From NCBI GenBank assembly GCA_025517525.1, contig JAOPJZ010000001.1:62001-126000 (forward strand): a DNA stretch of 64,000 bases. Reading direction: 5' to 3'. The notes below the pieces were generated by a model that ran no database searches, had not been told where the DNA came from, and saw only the letters and a program-made list of their open reading frames with translations. The DNA comes from Natronosalvus hydrolyticus. GTDB taxonomy: Archaea; Halobacteriota; Halobacteria; Halobacteriales; Natrialbaceae. The translations under genes and the position numbers were made by a program. The first letter of the stretch is position 1; every line of letters starts with the position of its first letter. Below are positions 16,048 through 26,186 of the stretch, piece after piece.

Positions 16048-16055
16048 TATTTTTA
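16048..16055 (+). promoter_or_regulatory. TATA-like box of the glycosyltransferase gene
   Basis: TATTTTTA lies 26-33 nt before ATG 16081, one of the clearest boxes in the window. Confidence 0.6.
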
Positions 16056-16080
16056 CTCTCGGACGAATCTATTCGTCAAC

Positions 16081-17010
16081 ATGGGTTCGTCGCTCTCGGT
16101 AGTCGTTTCGACGCTGAACGGCCGAGAGCAGTTGCTGTCGTGTCTCGACGCCCTTCATCGAGAACTCCCCACCTCGAGTGAACTGATCGTCGTGAACGGC
16201 CCGTCCTCGGACGGCACGTCAGGTGCGGTCCGGAACCGTGATGACGTTGATGTCCTCGTCGAAATCTCGGAACGGACGCTGAACGTCTCTAGAAACGCCG
16301 GTATCGAGCAGACGACAGGTGATGCTGTCGCGTTCCTCGGCGATGCTTACGCAGTCGAATCCGGTTGGTACGATGCGATCTGTGGCACGATCGACCACGG
16401 AGCAGACATCGTGACGGGGCCAATCCGCGGTCAACGAGTGGCCGGGGAGTCGGACCGTGATTCGACGCAGCCGCCGGAACAACGGACGATACGCCGACGC
16501 ACAGTGACGCCGTTTTCCCCCGAAAACGTCGTCATCGACCGAACGGTCCTCGAGGCGCTCGATGGCTTCGACGAATACCCACGAACGGCTGACGGCGTCG
16601 AGTGTGCCCATCGGGTCGCCGGCCTGGGTTTCGACGTTACCTGGAGCGATGAGATGGCCGTTCGAAACGAAGTCGGCACCGACGGCGGTGCGCCCGACGC
16701 TGCATGGGGCGATCGGTATCGTTCGCGATCGTACCGCCTCGTGAAAAATTATGGCCTCTGGCCGTCCGTCGTTGGACGACTCGTCTGTCGCGCACTTGCC
16801 GATGGGGCGAGTGGCGCTCGAGGGATTCTTTCGGGCGAGGGAACCCCAACTGGCTGGCTCGGTAACGGTGTCCGCGTGCTCAAAGGCTCTGCCCGCGGGC
16901 TAATCGATGGCCTCCGTTCACGGTATGCCGACCGTAGCACGCGGCGGAATCCATACGGACTCTCGTCACGACACGACCGGGCGGTGCAGGTGTACGACCG
17001 CCGGTCCTGA
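16081..17010 (+). CDS. Family 2 glycosyltransferase
   Basis: A 309-residue GT-A-fold enzyme. It begins SLSVVVSTLNGREQLLSCLDAL (donor-binding strand), continues ELIVVNGPSSDGTSG and NVSRNAGIEQTTGDAVAFLGDA. The usual acidic DXD at the end of that strand is replaced here by LGDAYAVE, so metal binding may rely on a single Asp. The C-terminal ~90 residues are basic, with RLVKNYGLWPSVVGRLVCRAL possibly a membrane-associated helix. It could contribute to cell-surface glycan or lipid glycosylation, but no glycan cluster surrounds it. Start chosen by the strong TATA-like box. Confidence 0.8.
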   Translation: MGSSLSVVVSTLNGREQLLSCLDALHRELPTSSELIVVNGPSSDGTSGAVRNRDDVDVLVEISERTLNVSRNAGIEQTTGDAVAFLGDAYAVESGWYDAICGTIDHGADIVTGPIRGQRVAGESDRDSTQPPEQRTIRRRTVTPFSPENVVIDRTVLEALDGFDEYPRTADGVECAHRVAGLGFDVTWSDEMAVRNEVGTDGGAPDAAWGDRYRSRSYRLVKNYGLWPSVVGRLVCRALADGASGARGILSGEGTPTGWLGNGVRVLKGSARGLIDGLRSRYADRSTRRNPYGLSSRHDRAVQVYDRRS

Positions 17011-17255
17011 TTGGTACCGGTGTCGGCACGCTCGCCCCACTCGAGTAATTCTTGCTGTCAGCTGCCGACCCTGATGGACCCACGAGCATCGTCGCGCTGG
17101 TAGTATCTGGTTTTGCTCTCGAGACGCTGCCGTCTTCCGTTCCGAACGATCTCAATTCGAACGACGCCGCCATACCGTGTGAGATCGTTACACCCCAATT
17201 CGACTCGAGGTTCCGTATACAAATCCTTAAGCGAGGCCCCCGACAATCGCCGCCC

Positions 17256-18446
17256 ATGACGACGCTTTCATCCCCAGGACCGACTATCGGTGTTGTCGGT
17301 GGGGGTCAACTCGGTCGGATGCTCGCTGAGGCGGCGTCGCCCCTCGGCGTGGACGTCATCGTCCTCGATCCGACACCTGACTGTCCCGCCGCCGGCGTCA
17401 GCCGAGACCAACTCGTCGGCGGATTCGGCGACGAAGACAAAATCCGTGAACTCGCCGAACGTGCCGACGTGTTGACGTTCGAAATCGAACTCGCCGACCA
17501 GGATGTCCTCGAGCGCGTGCGTGAGGATACTGGCGTTCCAGTTCATCCCGATCCCGCGACCTTGCGAACCATCCACGACAAACTCGTACAAAAACGCGCA
17601 CTCGAGGATGCCGGCGTGCCGGTTCCACCGTTCCGTGGGGTTGACTCCGTCGCGGACATCCACGAGGCTATCGATGAGTATGGTGCTCCCGTTATGCTCA
17701 AAGCCCGCACCGGTGGGTACGACGGCCGCGGCAACGTTCCCGTCGGGTCGAAGGCTGAGGCGGAAGCGGCCCTCGAGGCCGTTGCAGGGCCAGCCATGGT
17801 TGAATCGTTCGTCGATTTCACGCGCGAGATATCGGTCATCGCGGTCGAGGGATACGGCGAAACCGCGACGTTCCCCGTCGGCGAGAACATCCACGAGGAG
17901 GAAATCCTTCGAGAGACCGTGGTGCCCGCCCGCTCGAGCGACGCCGTCCTCGAACGCGCGAATGCGGTCGCCGAGGACGTCCTCGAGGTGATGGACGGGC
18001 GGGGCGTCTACGGCATCGAACTGTTCGAGACGACTGATGGCGACGTATTACTCAACGAAATCGCACCGCGGCCGCACAACTCGGGCCACTGGACCATCGA
18101 GGGGGCCCAGACATCACAGTTCGAACAGCACGCCAGAGCCGTCCTCGGGTGGCCACTCGGCTCGACGGGGCTGCGTGCCAGCACCGTCTCGACGAACCTG
18201 CTCGGTGACGTCGAGGAATCTCGCGAGGCACAGCTTCGAAACGTCGAACGGATTCTCGAGACGCCGCGTGCCAACCTCCACTGGTACGGCAAACGTGAGG
18301 CCCGTCCCCTGCGGAAGATGGGCCACGTGACGCTGACAGCCGCGGCCGGTGACGAGACGGTCGACACGCTCCTCGAGGACGTCCGTTCGTTACGCGACGC
18401 CGTGACCTTCCGCGAGGAGAGCGACGGAACTGAGAGTAAACGGTAA
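17256..18446 (+). CDS. purK: 5-(carboxyamino)imidazole ribonucleotide synthase (PurK)
   Basis: A 396-residue ATP-grasp enzyme of purine biosynthesis that carboxylates AIR with ATP and bicarbonate. It has IGVVGGGQLGRMLAEAASPL at the N-terminus, the ATP-grasp core APVMLKARTGGYDGRGNVPV, and the metal-binding EIAPRPHNSGHWTIEGAQTS segment. The frame is open for 68 more codons upstream, but homology starts just after this ATG and CCTTAAGC (17225-17232) lies at promoter distance. purE follows after a 13-nt gap, so they form a two-gene operon. Confidence 0.95.
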   Translation: MTTLSSPGPTIGVVGGGQLGRMLAEAASPLGVDVIVLDPTPDCPAAGVSRDQLVGGFGDEDKIRELAERADVLTFEIELADQDVLERVREDTGVPVHPDPATLRTIHDKLVQKRALEDAGVPVPPFRGVDSVADIHEAIDEYGAPVMLKARTGGYDGRGNVPVGSKAEAEAALEAVAGPAMVESFVDFTREISVIAVEGYGETATFPVGENIHEEEILRETVVPARSSDAVLERANAVAEDVLEVMDGRGVYGIELFETTDGDVLLNEIAPRPHNSGHWTIEGAQTSQFEQHARAVLGWPLGSTGLRASTVSTNLLGDVEESREAQLRNVERILETPRANLHWYGKREARPLRKMGHVTLTAAAGDETVDTLLEDVRSLRDAVTFREESDGTESKR

Positions 18447-18459
18447 CAACAGCACACAC

Positions 18460-19101
18460 ATGACAGATAGCGTCTCCACGCTGATCGATCGATTGCACGA
18501 CGAAGCGAGCCAGGACCGACCAGCCGAGGAAACTCCCGACATCGGCATCGTCATGGGCAGTGACTCGGACCTCGAGGTGATGCTCACCGGCGGCCGTCGA
18601 CGCGGTGCGTACGACGCACTGGTCGACGAACTCGGCTTCGGCGAACAGACCGATTTCGAAAACCCGCCGGACGAACGGTTCACATTCGAAACGTACGTGA
18701 CTTCCGCCCACCGCACGCCACACCTGATGAGCGCCTACGCGGAGACGGCCGAAGACCGGGGTCTCGAAGTCATCATCGCGGGGGCCGGTGGGAAGTCAGC
18801 CGATCTGCCGAATATGACGGCTTCGATAGCGTACCCACTGCCGGTGATCGGCGTCCCCGTCCAGGAGAAGTCAGTCGACAGCGTTATTGGCATGCCAACG
18901 GGCGCACCGATGACTGCCGTCGACGCGGGCAAATCGTTCAACGCGGCGCTTTCGGCAGCCCAGATTCTCGCCAGGAAACACGAATCCGTTCGCGACCGTC
19001 TCGTCGCCTACCACGATGCGCTCGAGGAAAATGTCGGTGACGTCTCGAGACGGCTCCACGACGAGGGTGTCGACCGGTTCCGGGATACTCGGGTGGAGTA
19101 A
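18460..19101 (+). CDS. purE: N5-carboxyaminoimidazole ribonucleotide mutase (PurE)
   Basis: A 213-residue PurE, the partner of PurK, rearranging N5-CAIR to CAIR. Core motifs: IGIVMGSDSDLEVM, TSAHRTPHLMSAYAE, IAGAGGKSADLPNMTAS and VPVQEKSVDSVIGMPTGAP. It is longer than bacterial PurE (about 160) because of a ~27-residue N-terminal extension, a short insert after the first motif (TGGRRRGAYDAL) and a ~40-residue acidic C-terminal helix. Confidence 0.95.
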   Translation: MTDSVSTLIDRLHDEASQDRPAEETPDIGIVMGSDSDLEVMLTGGRRRGAYDALVDELGFGEQTDFENPPDERFTFETYVTSAHRTPHLMSAYAETAEDRGLEVIIAGAGGKSADLPNMTASIAYPLPVIGVPVQEKSVDSVIGMPTGAPMTAVDAGKSFNAALSAAQILARKHESVRDRLVAYHDALEENVGDVSRRLHDEGVDRFRDTRVE

Positions 19102-19183
19102 CGTCGCACCGATTATCGACGGTTGTCAACAAGCAGCCATCGCGTCCCAAAAGGGTATACTGATTCAGTGTGACGTGTAGCCA

Positions 19184-21019
19184 ATGGCCTGGCAGCATAC
19201 GATATACGCGTATCCGATGCTGTTTGCGATGGCGCTCTCGCTGATTTTTGCCTGGTATGCACTTTCGATACGCCACCGACACAGTCGGCGGCCGACCCTG
19301 CTGATTTTTGCGGCGATGAACGTGGCTATCGCGATCTGGACCGGCTTTTCGGCACTCAAGCTACTCAGCACGGATCCAACGATCCAGTTTCACACCTACC
19401 GACTCCTCTATCTCGGGAGTTCCTCGGTTGGGCCGCTGTTGTTACTGTTCGTTCTCGCGTACACCGACCGGATTCAGTGGGTTCGCCGAGACGTTCTCGC
19501 CGGGTTGTTCGTCGTCCCGGTCGTCTTCTGGGTGCTGTTGTTCACAAACCCGCACGATGTCGTCATCGTCGACACGCGAATCGTCGAAGTCGACGGACTG
19601 CTCGTCATGCGGGCAACGACTGGCCCGGCCCACGTTGCACTGAGCTTCACGTACGCTTCGTTGATGGCCGTCCTGACGCTCGCAGTCATCGTCTCTGAAG
19701 CGATTCGCCGTGGGAGAGCGTATTTGCCACAGGGCGGACTGCTCGCCGTCGCGATTGTCACGCCGATTACGGTTAGCTTGCTGACGTCCGCAAACGTCCC
19801 GCCGTTTACCGTCGACAGCGTCAACTACGTTCCCGCCTCGACTGTCATCTCGTCGGTGGCGATCGGGATCGCGATGAGCCGATACCGGCTCCTCGACTTA
19901 CAGCTCATCGCGGATCGAACCGTCATCGCCCAATCGCCCGACGCGGTGTTGGTGCTCGATGCGTCGCGTCGTGTCGTCCACGCAAACAGGACGGCGAGGG
20001 CAATACTCGGTGAACAGGAGGTGCCCCTTCTCGACCGACCGGTCGATTCGTTGGTGCCCGGCCTCGAGCTTTCGGCGTTTGAACGCGCCGAAACGACTCT
20101 CAAGACGACGGCTGACGGTGAAGAAACCAGTATCCTCGACGTCCGTGCACAGCCACTCGAGCGTCGAGGGACACACGTTGGCTGGGTTCTGGTCTGTCGT
20201 GACGTCACGGAACTTCACCGCCGCCAACAGGAACTCGAGGCGTTCACGGGCGTGGTCTCACACGACCTGCGCCAACCGCTCCGAACGACCGAACAGTACC
20301 TCGAACTGGTTGACGAGCGCGTCGGATCGAGGCTCGACGCCGAAGACCGGGAACTGATTGCGGTCGCTCGGACGAACGCCAACCGAATGCAAGTGATGAT
20401 CGACGATCTGTTACAATACTCGAAAATCAGGGCCAGCGAGGCAACGTTCGAACCGGTCGACTGTAATGCGGCCGTCGATGCTGTTCTCGATGGGATGCGC
20501 TTCGATCTCGAGGACCGAAACGCGACCGTTTCGGTGGGCGACCTCCCAACGGTTACGGGGATCGATCATCTGATTCGGCGGCTGTTTCAGAACCTGCTCG
20601 AAAACGCGCTCAAATACGGAGACGTCCAGCAACCCGAAATCGAGATATCGGCAACCCGAACGGGCGAGGAGTGGCAGTTTCGAGTGAGTGATAACGGTGT
20701 CGGCATCGACCCGGTGGATCAACATCGGGTGTTCGATCTGTTCACTCGGGGTGAAAGAGCGAACGACAGGGTGAGCGCACTCGCCGAGTCGAGTGAATCG
20801 CCCACCTCCAGCCATGGGATATCCGATAGTCAAAACGCGGAAGAATCGGGCTCTGGAATGGGCCTCGCTATCTGTAAACGCATCGTGGAAACCCACGGCG
20901 GGGCGATCAATCTCGAGTCCTCGCCGGGTTCAGGAACGACGGTATCGTTTACCTTACCCGCGGTTTCGACGCCGGTCAACCGGGAAAACACTTCGGAGCC
21001 AGGCGTGCGACGCGAGTAA
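19184..21019 (+). CDS. Sensor histidine kinase with N-terminal 7TM domain and PAS
   Basis: A 611-residue kinase. Residues 1-235 hold about seven membrane helices of the histidine-kinase N-terminal 7TM type; 245-345 is a PAS domain (SPDAVLVLDASRRVVHANRT to VLVCRDVTELH); the HisKA H-box is FTGVVSHDLRQPLR with H360; the HATPase domain shows N-box NLLENALKYG, G1 DNGVGID and G2 GSGMGLAICKR. A polar insert of ~35 residues (ERANDRVSALAESSESPTSS region) separates G1 and G2. No response regulator is adjacent. The signal sensed is unknown. A second kinase of the same architecture lies 40 kb away. Confidence 0.9.
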   Translation: MAWQHTIYAYPMLFAMALSLIFAWYALSIRHRHSRRPTLLIFAAMNVAIAIWTGFSALKLLSTDPTIQFHTYRLLYLGSSSVGPLLLLFVLAYTDRIQWVRRDVLAGLFVVPVVFWVLLFTNPHDVVIVDTRIVEVDGLLVMRATTGPAHVALSFTYASLMAVLTLAVIVSEAIRRGRAYLPQGGLLAVAIVTPITVSLLTSANVPPFTVDSVNYVPASTVISSVAIGIAMSRYRLLDLQLIADRTVIAQSPDAVLVLDASRRVVHANRTARAILGEQEVPLLDRPVDSLVPGLELSAFERAETTLKTTADGEETSILDVRAQPLERRGTHVGWVLVCRDVTELHRRQQELEAFTGVVSHDLRQPLRTTEQYLELVDERVGSRLDAEDRELIAVARTNANRMQVMIDDLLQYSKIRASEATFEPVDCNAAVDAVLDGMRFDLEDRNATVSVGDLPTVTGIDHLIRRLFQNLLENALKYGDVQQPEIEISATRTGEEWQFRVSDNGVGIDPVDQHRVFDLFTRGERANDRVSALAESSESPTSSHGISDSQNAEESGSGMGLAICKRIVETHGGAINLESSPGSGTTVSFTLPAVSTPVNRENTSEPGVRRE

Positions 21020-21089
21020 TCTTTCGTCGCGTTCTCCAGAGAGGTCACTCGAGTCGGTCGAAATCGGCTGAAAAACAAACAATCAACCC

Positions 21090-21096
21090 TTATATG
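21090..21096 (+). promoter_or_regulatory. TATA-like box of the nuo operon
   Basis: TTATATG (within CCCTTATATGGG) lies about 32-38 nt before ATG 21128, giving a short leader that contains GGAG just before the start codon. It decides for 21128 over the in-frame GTG at 21098. Confidence 0.55.
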
Positions 21097-21127
21097 GGTG
21101 CGTTTCCAACGCCCGAACGTTACGGAG

Positions 21128-21535
21128 ATGAATGATTGGATAGCCATCGGGGCACTGGCGCTCGTGGGTTTACTGATTCCGCTCGCCATGATGGCGGTGT
21201 CGTATCTCCTACGACCGAGTGTACCCGAAACGAGCAAACGTGCCACCTACGAGAGTGGCGAGGTGCCGACGGGCGGGACGCGCATCCGATTTAATATTCA
21301 GTATTACATGGTTGCGCTGCTTTTCGTCGTCTTCGACATCGAGACCGTCTTGTTGTTCCCATGGGCGGTCATCTACACCGATGCGTTGGCAGAGTACGGA
21401 CTGTTCTACGCGCTCGGTCCGATGCTGCTGTTCGTCGCCATCCTCGCCCTCGGACTCGCGTGGGCCTGGCGCAATGGCGCAGTACAGTGGGCAAAATCGC
21501 CCCAGCAGGTCGGCACAGAGGGTAATCGACCATGA
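21128..21535 (+). CDS. nuoA: NADH-quinone oxidoreductase-type subunit A
   Basis: A 135-residue membrane protein with three helices, the small subunit A of complex I. Between helices 1 and 2 is the conserved loop TYESGEVPTGGTRIRFNIQYY, followed by FVVFDIETVLLFPWAV, which is diagnostic. It is the first gene of an eleven-gene operon and overlaps nuoB by 4 nt (ATGA). Confidence 0.95.
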   Translation: MNDWIAIGALALVGLLIPLAMMAVSYLLRPSVPETSKRATYESGEVPTGGTRIRFNIQYYMVALLFVVFDIETVLLFPWAVIYTDALAEYGLFYALGPMLLFVAILALGLAWAWRNGAVQWAKSPQQVGTEGNRP

Positions 21536-22236
21536 GTAACGAACCAACCCAACAGATATACGACAGTACCGCCCCGTCGACGGAAACCCAGGAGGACCGG
21601 ATGGGGCCCGGTGTCGACGCCAGGATGAACTCGAAACTTCGTGAGGCGTTCGGCTCGTCCCCCTTCATCCTCACCAAGTTCGATCAGTTCATGAACTGGG
21701 TCCGGGGGTCGTCGATGTTCATGTTGCAGTTCGGGATCGCCTGTTGCAGCATTGAAATGATCCATACCTACGCGATCAAACACGACCTGGACCGATTCGG
21801 TGCCGGTGTGCCACGGGCGTCACCGCGACAGGCAGACGTGATAATCGTGCCCGGAACCATCGTCTCGAAGTTCGGGCCGCGAATGAAACGTGTCTACGAT
21901 CAGATGCCCGAACCCAAGTTCGTCATCGGCATGGGATCGTGTACGATCTCCGGTGGCCCGTTCCAGGAAGGGTACAACGTCGTCAAGGGTGCCGAGGAGA
22001 TCATCCCGGTGGACATCCACGTTCCCGGCTGTCCACCACGGCCGGAGGCGCTCATCTACGGCGTCGCCAAACTTCAAGAGCGCGTCGCCAACGGCGAGTC
22101 CTCGCCGGTCGTCGTCAAGCCGTACGAACTCGAGCAGTTCGGGGACCTCGAACGGGACGAACTGGTACAGAAACTCGCCGATCAGATCGACGAGGAGGAC
22201 CTCGTCATGCGATACAACTGGGCTGATTCACCATGA
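21532..22236 (+). CDS. nuoB: NADH-quinone oxidoreductase-type subunit B
   Basis: A 234-residue subunit carrying the terminal N2 [4Fe-4S] cluster. Ligands are visible in [15 protein letters not shown] (tandem Cys), [10 protein letters not shown] and [10 protein letters not shown]. The ~45-residue N-terminal extension is polar and variable. It hands electrons to quinone at the B/D interface. Overlaps nuoA and nuoCD by 4 nt each. Confidence 0.95.
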   Translation: MSNEPTQQIYDSTAPSTETQEDRMGPGVDARMNSKLREAFGSSPFILTKFDQFMNWVRGSSMFMLQFGIACCSIEMIHTYAIKHDLDRFGAGVPRASPRQADVIIVPGTIVSKFGPRMKRVYDQMPEPKFVIGMGSCTISGGPFQEGYNVVKGAEEIIPVDIHVPGCPPRPEALIYGVAKLQERVANGESSPVVVKPYELEQFGDLERDELVQKLADQIDEEDLVMRYNWADSP

Positions 22237-23894
22237 GTACGGAACCGGAGCTCGACGCTGACGTTGCCGAGATGAGCTTCGAGGACAGACTCGAAGCACT
22301 CGTCGGCACTCGAGTGCTCGAGCGCGATGACCACAAAAACGCGCCCGGGTTCGTTATTCGACCCGACGACGTTCAGGACGTGCTGTTCGACCTTCGCGAT
22401 GAGGCCGGTTTCGACCACCTCTCGTGTGTCACGGCACAGCAGTACGACGACCGCTATGAGTCGATCTACCACCTGAAACAGTACGACGACCCAACACGGG
22501 AAGTGAGCGTCGTCGTCCCAACATCGACCGATAACCCGGTCAGCCAGACGGCAGAACCGGTGTTCCGGTCGGCAGACTGGGCCGAACGCGAGAACTTCGA
22601 CCTGGTCGGAATCGACTACGAAGGCCATCCCGACCCACGACGAATTTTGCTACCCGAAACGTGGCAAGGACATCCGCTCTCACAGGATTACAACCAGGAG
22701 AAACCTCAGGTCGTCACGCTTTCCGAACACGCCAACCCGTTACAGGCTGACCACAAGGATACGGAGACGGACACGATGTTCCTCAATATCGGTCCACATC
22801 ACCCGGCCACTCACGGCGTGTTACACGTGAAAACCGTGCTCGACGGTGAGACGGTCGTCGACGTCGACCCTGACATCGGCTATCTCCACCGCTGTGAAGA
22901 ACAGATGTGCGAGCAGGGCACCTACCGCCATCAAATCATGCCGTATCCGGACCGCTGGGACTACGTCTCGGCTGGCCTGCTCAATGAGTGGGCCTACGCG
23001 CGTGCGGTCGAGGATCTTGCGGACATAGAGGTCCCCGAATACGCACAGGTTATCCGGACGATGGGCGCAGAACTGTGCCGGATCGCTGCACACATGCTGG
23101 CACTCGGAACGTTCGCACTGGACGTTTTCGGCGACTTCACCGCCGTCTTCCAGTATGCGTTCCGCGACCGCGAGGTCGTCCAGGACATTCTGGAAGACCT
23201 CACGGGTCAGCGCCTGATGTTCAACTACTTCCGACTCGGCGGCGTCGCCTGGGACCTGCCAGAGCCCCGCGAAGAGTTCTTCGAGAAAACACGTGACTTC
23301 CTCGATGACCTTCCACACAAGGTCTCGGAGTACGAGGACCTGATCGTCACGAACGAAATCTTCCAGATCCGGTGTGTCGACACCGGCATTCTCGAGCCCG
23401 AAGTTGCCAAATCTTATGGGGCGACCGGGCCGACGGCTCGCGGCTCGGGCATCGACATGGACCTTCGCCGTGACGACCCATACGGCTATTACGAGAACCT
23501 CGACTGGGACGTCATCACCGAGGACGGCATGGACAACTACTCGCGCGTGCTCGTGCGCATGGGCGAGGTCGAAGAGAGTGCCAAGATCATCGAACAGTGT
23601 GTCGACCTGCTCGAGGATTGGCCGGAAGACGACCGCGAGATTCAGAGCAACGTCCCCCGAACGCTCAAACCGGAGGCAGACACGGAAACCTATCGGGCCG
23701 TCGAAGCGGCGAAAGGCGAACTCGGCATCTACCTCCGTTCGGATGGCACGGACAAACCGGGTCGTTTCAAGATTCGAAGCCCGTGCTTCCACAACCTCTC
23801 GACCCTCGCAGAGATGACTGAAGGTGAATACATTCCTGACCTGATCGCTTCCCTCGGGAGCCTGGACATCGTGCTTGGTGAGGTGGATCGATGA
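22233..23894 (+). CDS. nuoCD: Fused NADH-quinone oxidoreductase-type subunits C and D
   Basis: A 553-residue fusion. Residues ~20-150 are NuoC ([19 protein letters not shown]), and from about 180 on NuoD ([19 protein letters not shown], the quinone-site region; later HLNEWA-like [14 protein letters not shown] and [15 protein letters not shown]). C-D fusion is known in several bacteria and in haloarchaea. The D domain is derived from the hydrogenase large subunit and forms part of the quinone cavity with NuoB. Confidence 0.95.
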   Translation: MSTEPELDADVAEMSFEDRLEALVGTRVLERDDHKNAPGFVIRPDDVQDVLFDLRDEAGFDHLSCVTAQQYDDRYESIYHLKQYDDPTREVSVVVPTSTDNPVSQTAEPVFRSADWAERENFDLVGIDYEGHPDPRRILLPETWQGHPLSQDYNQEKPQVVTLSEHANPLQADHKDTETDTMFLNIGPHHPATHGVLHVKTVLDGETVVDVDPDIGYLHRCEEQMCEQGTYRHQIMPYPDRWDYVSAGLLNEWAYARAVEDLADIEVPEYAQVIRTMGAELCRIAAHMLALGTFALDVFGDFTAVFQYAFRDREVVQDILEDLTGQRLMFNYFRLGGVAWDLPEPREEFFEKTRDFLDDLPHKVSEYEDLIVTNEIFQIRCVDTGILEPEVAKSYGATGPTARGSGIDMDLRRDDPYGYYENLDWDVITEDGMDNYSRVLVRMGEVEESAKIIEQCVDLLEDWPEDDREIQSNVPRTLKPEADTETYRAVEAAKGELGIYLRSDGTDKPGRFKIRSPCFHNLSTLAEMTEGEYIPDLIASLGSLDIVLGEVDR

Positions 23895-25009
23895 TCGGCG
23901 GGAGCAAGACTCCGTTGCAAGATACGATCTTGTTGCCCGAACGGATCGGCGATCTGACCGGTCTCGGCGAATTTGGGATGGCCGGCGAACTGATCGCGAT
24001 GTTTATCGCAGCGTTTATTGTCGGCAACCTGATGCTCGCGATGACCGGCGTGGCCGGGCCGTGGGCGAAACGAAAGATTACGGCGGCGTTCACCGACCGA
24101 TACGCGGTCAACCGTGTTGGCCCCTTCGGACTGTTGATCATCGTTGCTGACTCGGTCCGATTGCTGGGCAAAGAGCTGATCATTCCGGAAAACGCGGACC
24201 GCCCAGCATACGACCTTGCACCGATAGTCGTCGCTGGCTCTGCAATGCTCGGATTCGCGGTTATTCCGATGGGGTCCGGCATTCACCTCGCTGACCCCGA
24301 GGTCGGGCTTGCGTACGTGTTTGCGGTCGCTGGCATTGCGAGCGTCGGACTGGTTATGGCCGGTTACTCCTCGGCGAACAAGTACTCGATGATCGGGGGG
24401 CTTCGCGCTGTCGCTCAGAACGTCGCCTACGAGATTCCGCTCGTCGTCACGGGGATGTCCGTCGTTATCTTCGCGGGCACCTTGCAGATGAGCGAAATCG
24501 TCGCCGCACAGGCTGAGACCCTCATCACGGTTGGCGGACTCGATATCCCGATGTGGTATGCGTTCGTCAATCCGTTCGCGTTCGTCCTGTTCCTCGCGGC
24601 GAACTTCGCCGAAATTGGGCGGAACCCGTTCGACATCCCGGAGGCACCGACCGAGATCGTTGCCGGGTATCAGACGGAGTACTCGAGCGTGTATTTCGTC
24701 CTGATCTACCTTGGGGAGTTCTTGCACATCTTCCTCGGTGGCGCGATTATTGCGACGATCTTCCTCGGTGGTCCTGCCGGCCCCGGCCCTGCCGAGCTCG
24801 GCATCGTCTGGTTCCTCGTAAAGATCTGGGCGGTGTTCTTGCTTACGCAGTGGCTGCGCTCGGCGCTGCCACGTGTCAGAATCGACCAACTTATCGAAAT
24901 CGGTTGGAAGGGCATGCTCGTGCTTGCCTTCGCCAACCTCGTGCTCACGGCGATTATCGTGGGCTTGCTCGAGACGGACCTCGCCCTTAGCATGGTGATC
25001 TTCGCATGA
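23891..25009 (+). CDS. nuoH: NADH-quinone oxidoreductase-type subunit H
   Basis: A 372-residue membrane subunit with about eight helices linking the peripheral arm to the proton-pumping arm. Diagnostic segments are [26 protein letters not shown] in the first loop and [18 protein letters not shown], the acidic loop lining the quinone channel. Overlaps both neighbours by 4 nt. Confidence 0.95.
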   Translation: MIGGSKTPLQDTILLPERIGDLTGLGEFGMAGELIAMFIAAFIVGNLMLAMTGVAGPWAKRKITAAFTDRYAVNRVGPFGLLIIVADSVRLLGKELIIPENADRPAYDLAPIVVAGSAMLGFAVIPMGSGIHLADPEVGLAYVFAVAGIASVGLVMAGYSSANKYSMIGGLRAVAQNVAYEIPLVVTGMSVVIFAGTLQMSEIVAAQAETLITVGGLDIPMWYAFVNPFAFVLFLAANFAEIGRNPFDIPEAPTEIVAGYQTEYSSVYFVLIYLGEFLHIFLGGAIIATIFLGGPAGPGPAELGIVWFLVKIWAVFLLTQWLRSALPRVRIDQLIEIGWKGMLVLAFANLVLTAIIVGLLETDLALSMVIFA

Positions 25010-25467
25010 TTGGACTGCTCAAATCGATGGCGGTAACGATGAAACACGCACTGGACGGCAACAAATTCACGGTGCAGTATCCGGAGGAAACACCCGACGT
25101 TTCCCCACGGTTCCGTGGCGTCCACAAGTTCAGCCAGGAACGTTGTATCTGGTGTCGCCAGTGTGAAAACGTCTGTCCGAACGACACGATTCAGATCGTG
25201 ACGGATGACCAGCGAAACGGCGAACAGTACAACCTCCACATCGGGCAGTGTATCTACTGCCGATTGTGTGAGGAGGTCTGTCCCGTCGACGCCATCTTGC
25301 TCACCCAGAACTTCGAGTTTACGGGCGATACGAAACACGATCTCGTCTACAACAAAGAGCAGTTGATGTCGGTACCGTGGTACAAAGATATCGACCCACT
25401 CGAGTCACGCGAACCGGATCGCGGCGGATGGATCGGTGAAGGAGACGGCGAGGTCGACTATCAGTAA
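25006..25467 (+). CDS. nuoI: NADH-quinone oxidoreductase-type subunit I (2x[4Fe-4S])
   Basis: A 153-residue ferredoxin-like subunit with two [4Fe-4S] motifs: CIWCRQCENVC (C47, C50, C53, C57 with following Pro) and CIYCRLCEEVC (C82, C85, C88, C92). It carries electrons from the donor side to NuoB. With no NuoEFG genes, it may be the docking site for the unknown electron donor. Confidence 0.95.
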   Translation: MIGLLKSMAVTMKHALDGNKFTVQYPEETPDVSPRFRGVHKFSQERCIWCRQCENVCPNDTIQIVTDDQRNGEQYNLHIGQCIYCRLCEEVCPVDAILLTQNFEFTGDTKHDLVYNKEQLMSVPWYKDIDPLESREPDRGGWIGEGDGEVDYQ

Positions 25468-25521
25468 CGAGTTCAGCCCATCTCGAAATCTACAAAGGGC
25501 ATACCCAACCAGATTACACCA

Positions 25522-25791
25522 ATGACATACGAGCTGATCGCGTTCGCGCTGTTCGCCTTCGTTACGCTGGGCAGTGCGGTCGGCGTCGTGCTTTTGCAGG
25601 ATCCGTGGCATTCCGCGCTCCTGCTGGGCGTGTCGCTGACGAGTGTGGCGGTGTTTTACGTGATGCTAGCGGCGGAGTTCGTCGCGATGATGCAGATTCT
25701 CGTCTACGTAGGCGGGGTTCTCATCCTCATCACGTTCGCCGTCATGCTCACGCAAACGGAGGAACCGGACGAGGAGGTGCCGCGGGCATGA
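25522..25791 (+). CDS. nuoJ1: NADH-quinone oxidoreductase-type subunit J, N-terminal part
   Basis: An 89-residue membrane protein matching the first half of NuoJ: ALFAFVTLGSAVGVVLLQDPWHSALLLG and AEFVAMMQILVYVGGVLILITFAVML. It starts 54 nt after nuoI, the widest gap in the operon, and overlaps the next gene by 4 nt. Splitting NuoJ into two genes is a haloarchaeal trait. Confidence 0.9.
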   Translation: MTYELIAFALFAFVTLGSAVGVVLLQDPWHSALLLGVSLTSVAVFYVMLAAEFVAMMQILVYVGGVLILITFAVMLTQTEEPDEEVPRA

Positions 25792-26186
25792 CGACAGGTC
25801 CAAAGCTCCGACTCGGAAAGACGTTGGTACCGGGCGTTCTCGCCGTGGTACTGTTTGCACTGATGGGCGTGATTGCGCTGAACACCGGATTTGGCACTAT
25901 GACCGGCTATCCGGAGGGGATTTCGATCACCTCCGAGATTGGCTATGCCATGTTCGACATGGCGGCGTTGCAATCGGGGGAAATGAACATCGGTAACACC
26001 GAGCCGTTCCTGATTTCGTTCCTGCTCATCGCCGTCGTCCTCGACGCCGCTCTCGACGCGTCGCTCGTGCTCGCCAAACGCGAAGAAGAAGGTGAACCAG
26101 TTACCGCGCTCTCGAGCACCCCGACGGACACTGGCTCGAGTACGGCTGGTGAGTCGACAGCGACTGACGGAGGTGTCGACCAGTGA
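25788..26186 (+). CDS. nuoJ2: NADH-quinone oxidoreductase-type subunit J, C-terminal part
   Basis: A 132-residue protein: two membrane helices (VPGVLAVVLFALMGVIALNT, FLISFLLIAVVLDAALDAS) and a soluble acidic Ser/Thr-rich tail of ~35 residues. It corresponds to the second half of NuoJ, which normally closes with such a helix before the cytoplasm. ATG overlaps nuoJ1 by 4 nt; the end overlaps the GTG of nuoK by 4 nt. Confidence 0.85.
   Translation: MTTGPKLRLGKTLVPGVLAVVLFALMGVIALNTGFGTMTGYPEGISITSEIGYAMFDMAALQSGEMNIGNTEPFLISFLLIAVVLDAALDASLVLAKREEEGEPVTALSSTPTDTGSSTAGESTATDGGVDQ

Noticed and set aside
22821..23792. A 323-codon antisense frame in nuoCD
   Set aside because: Shadow of nuoCD; composition typical of mirror frames.
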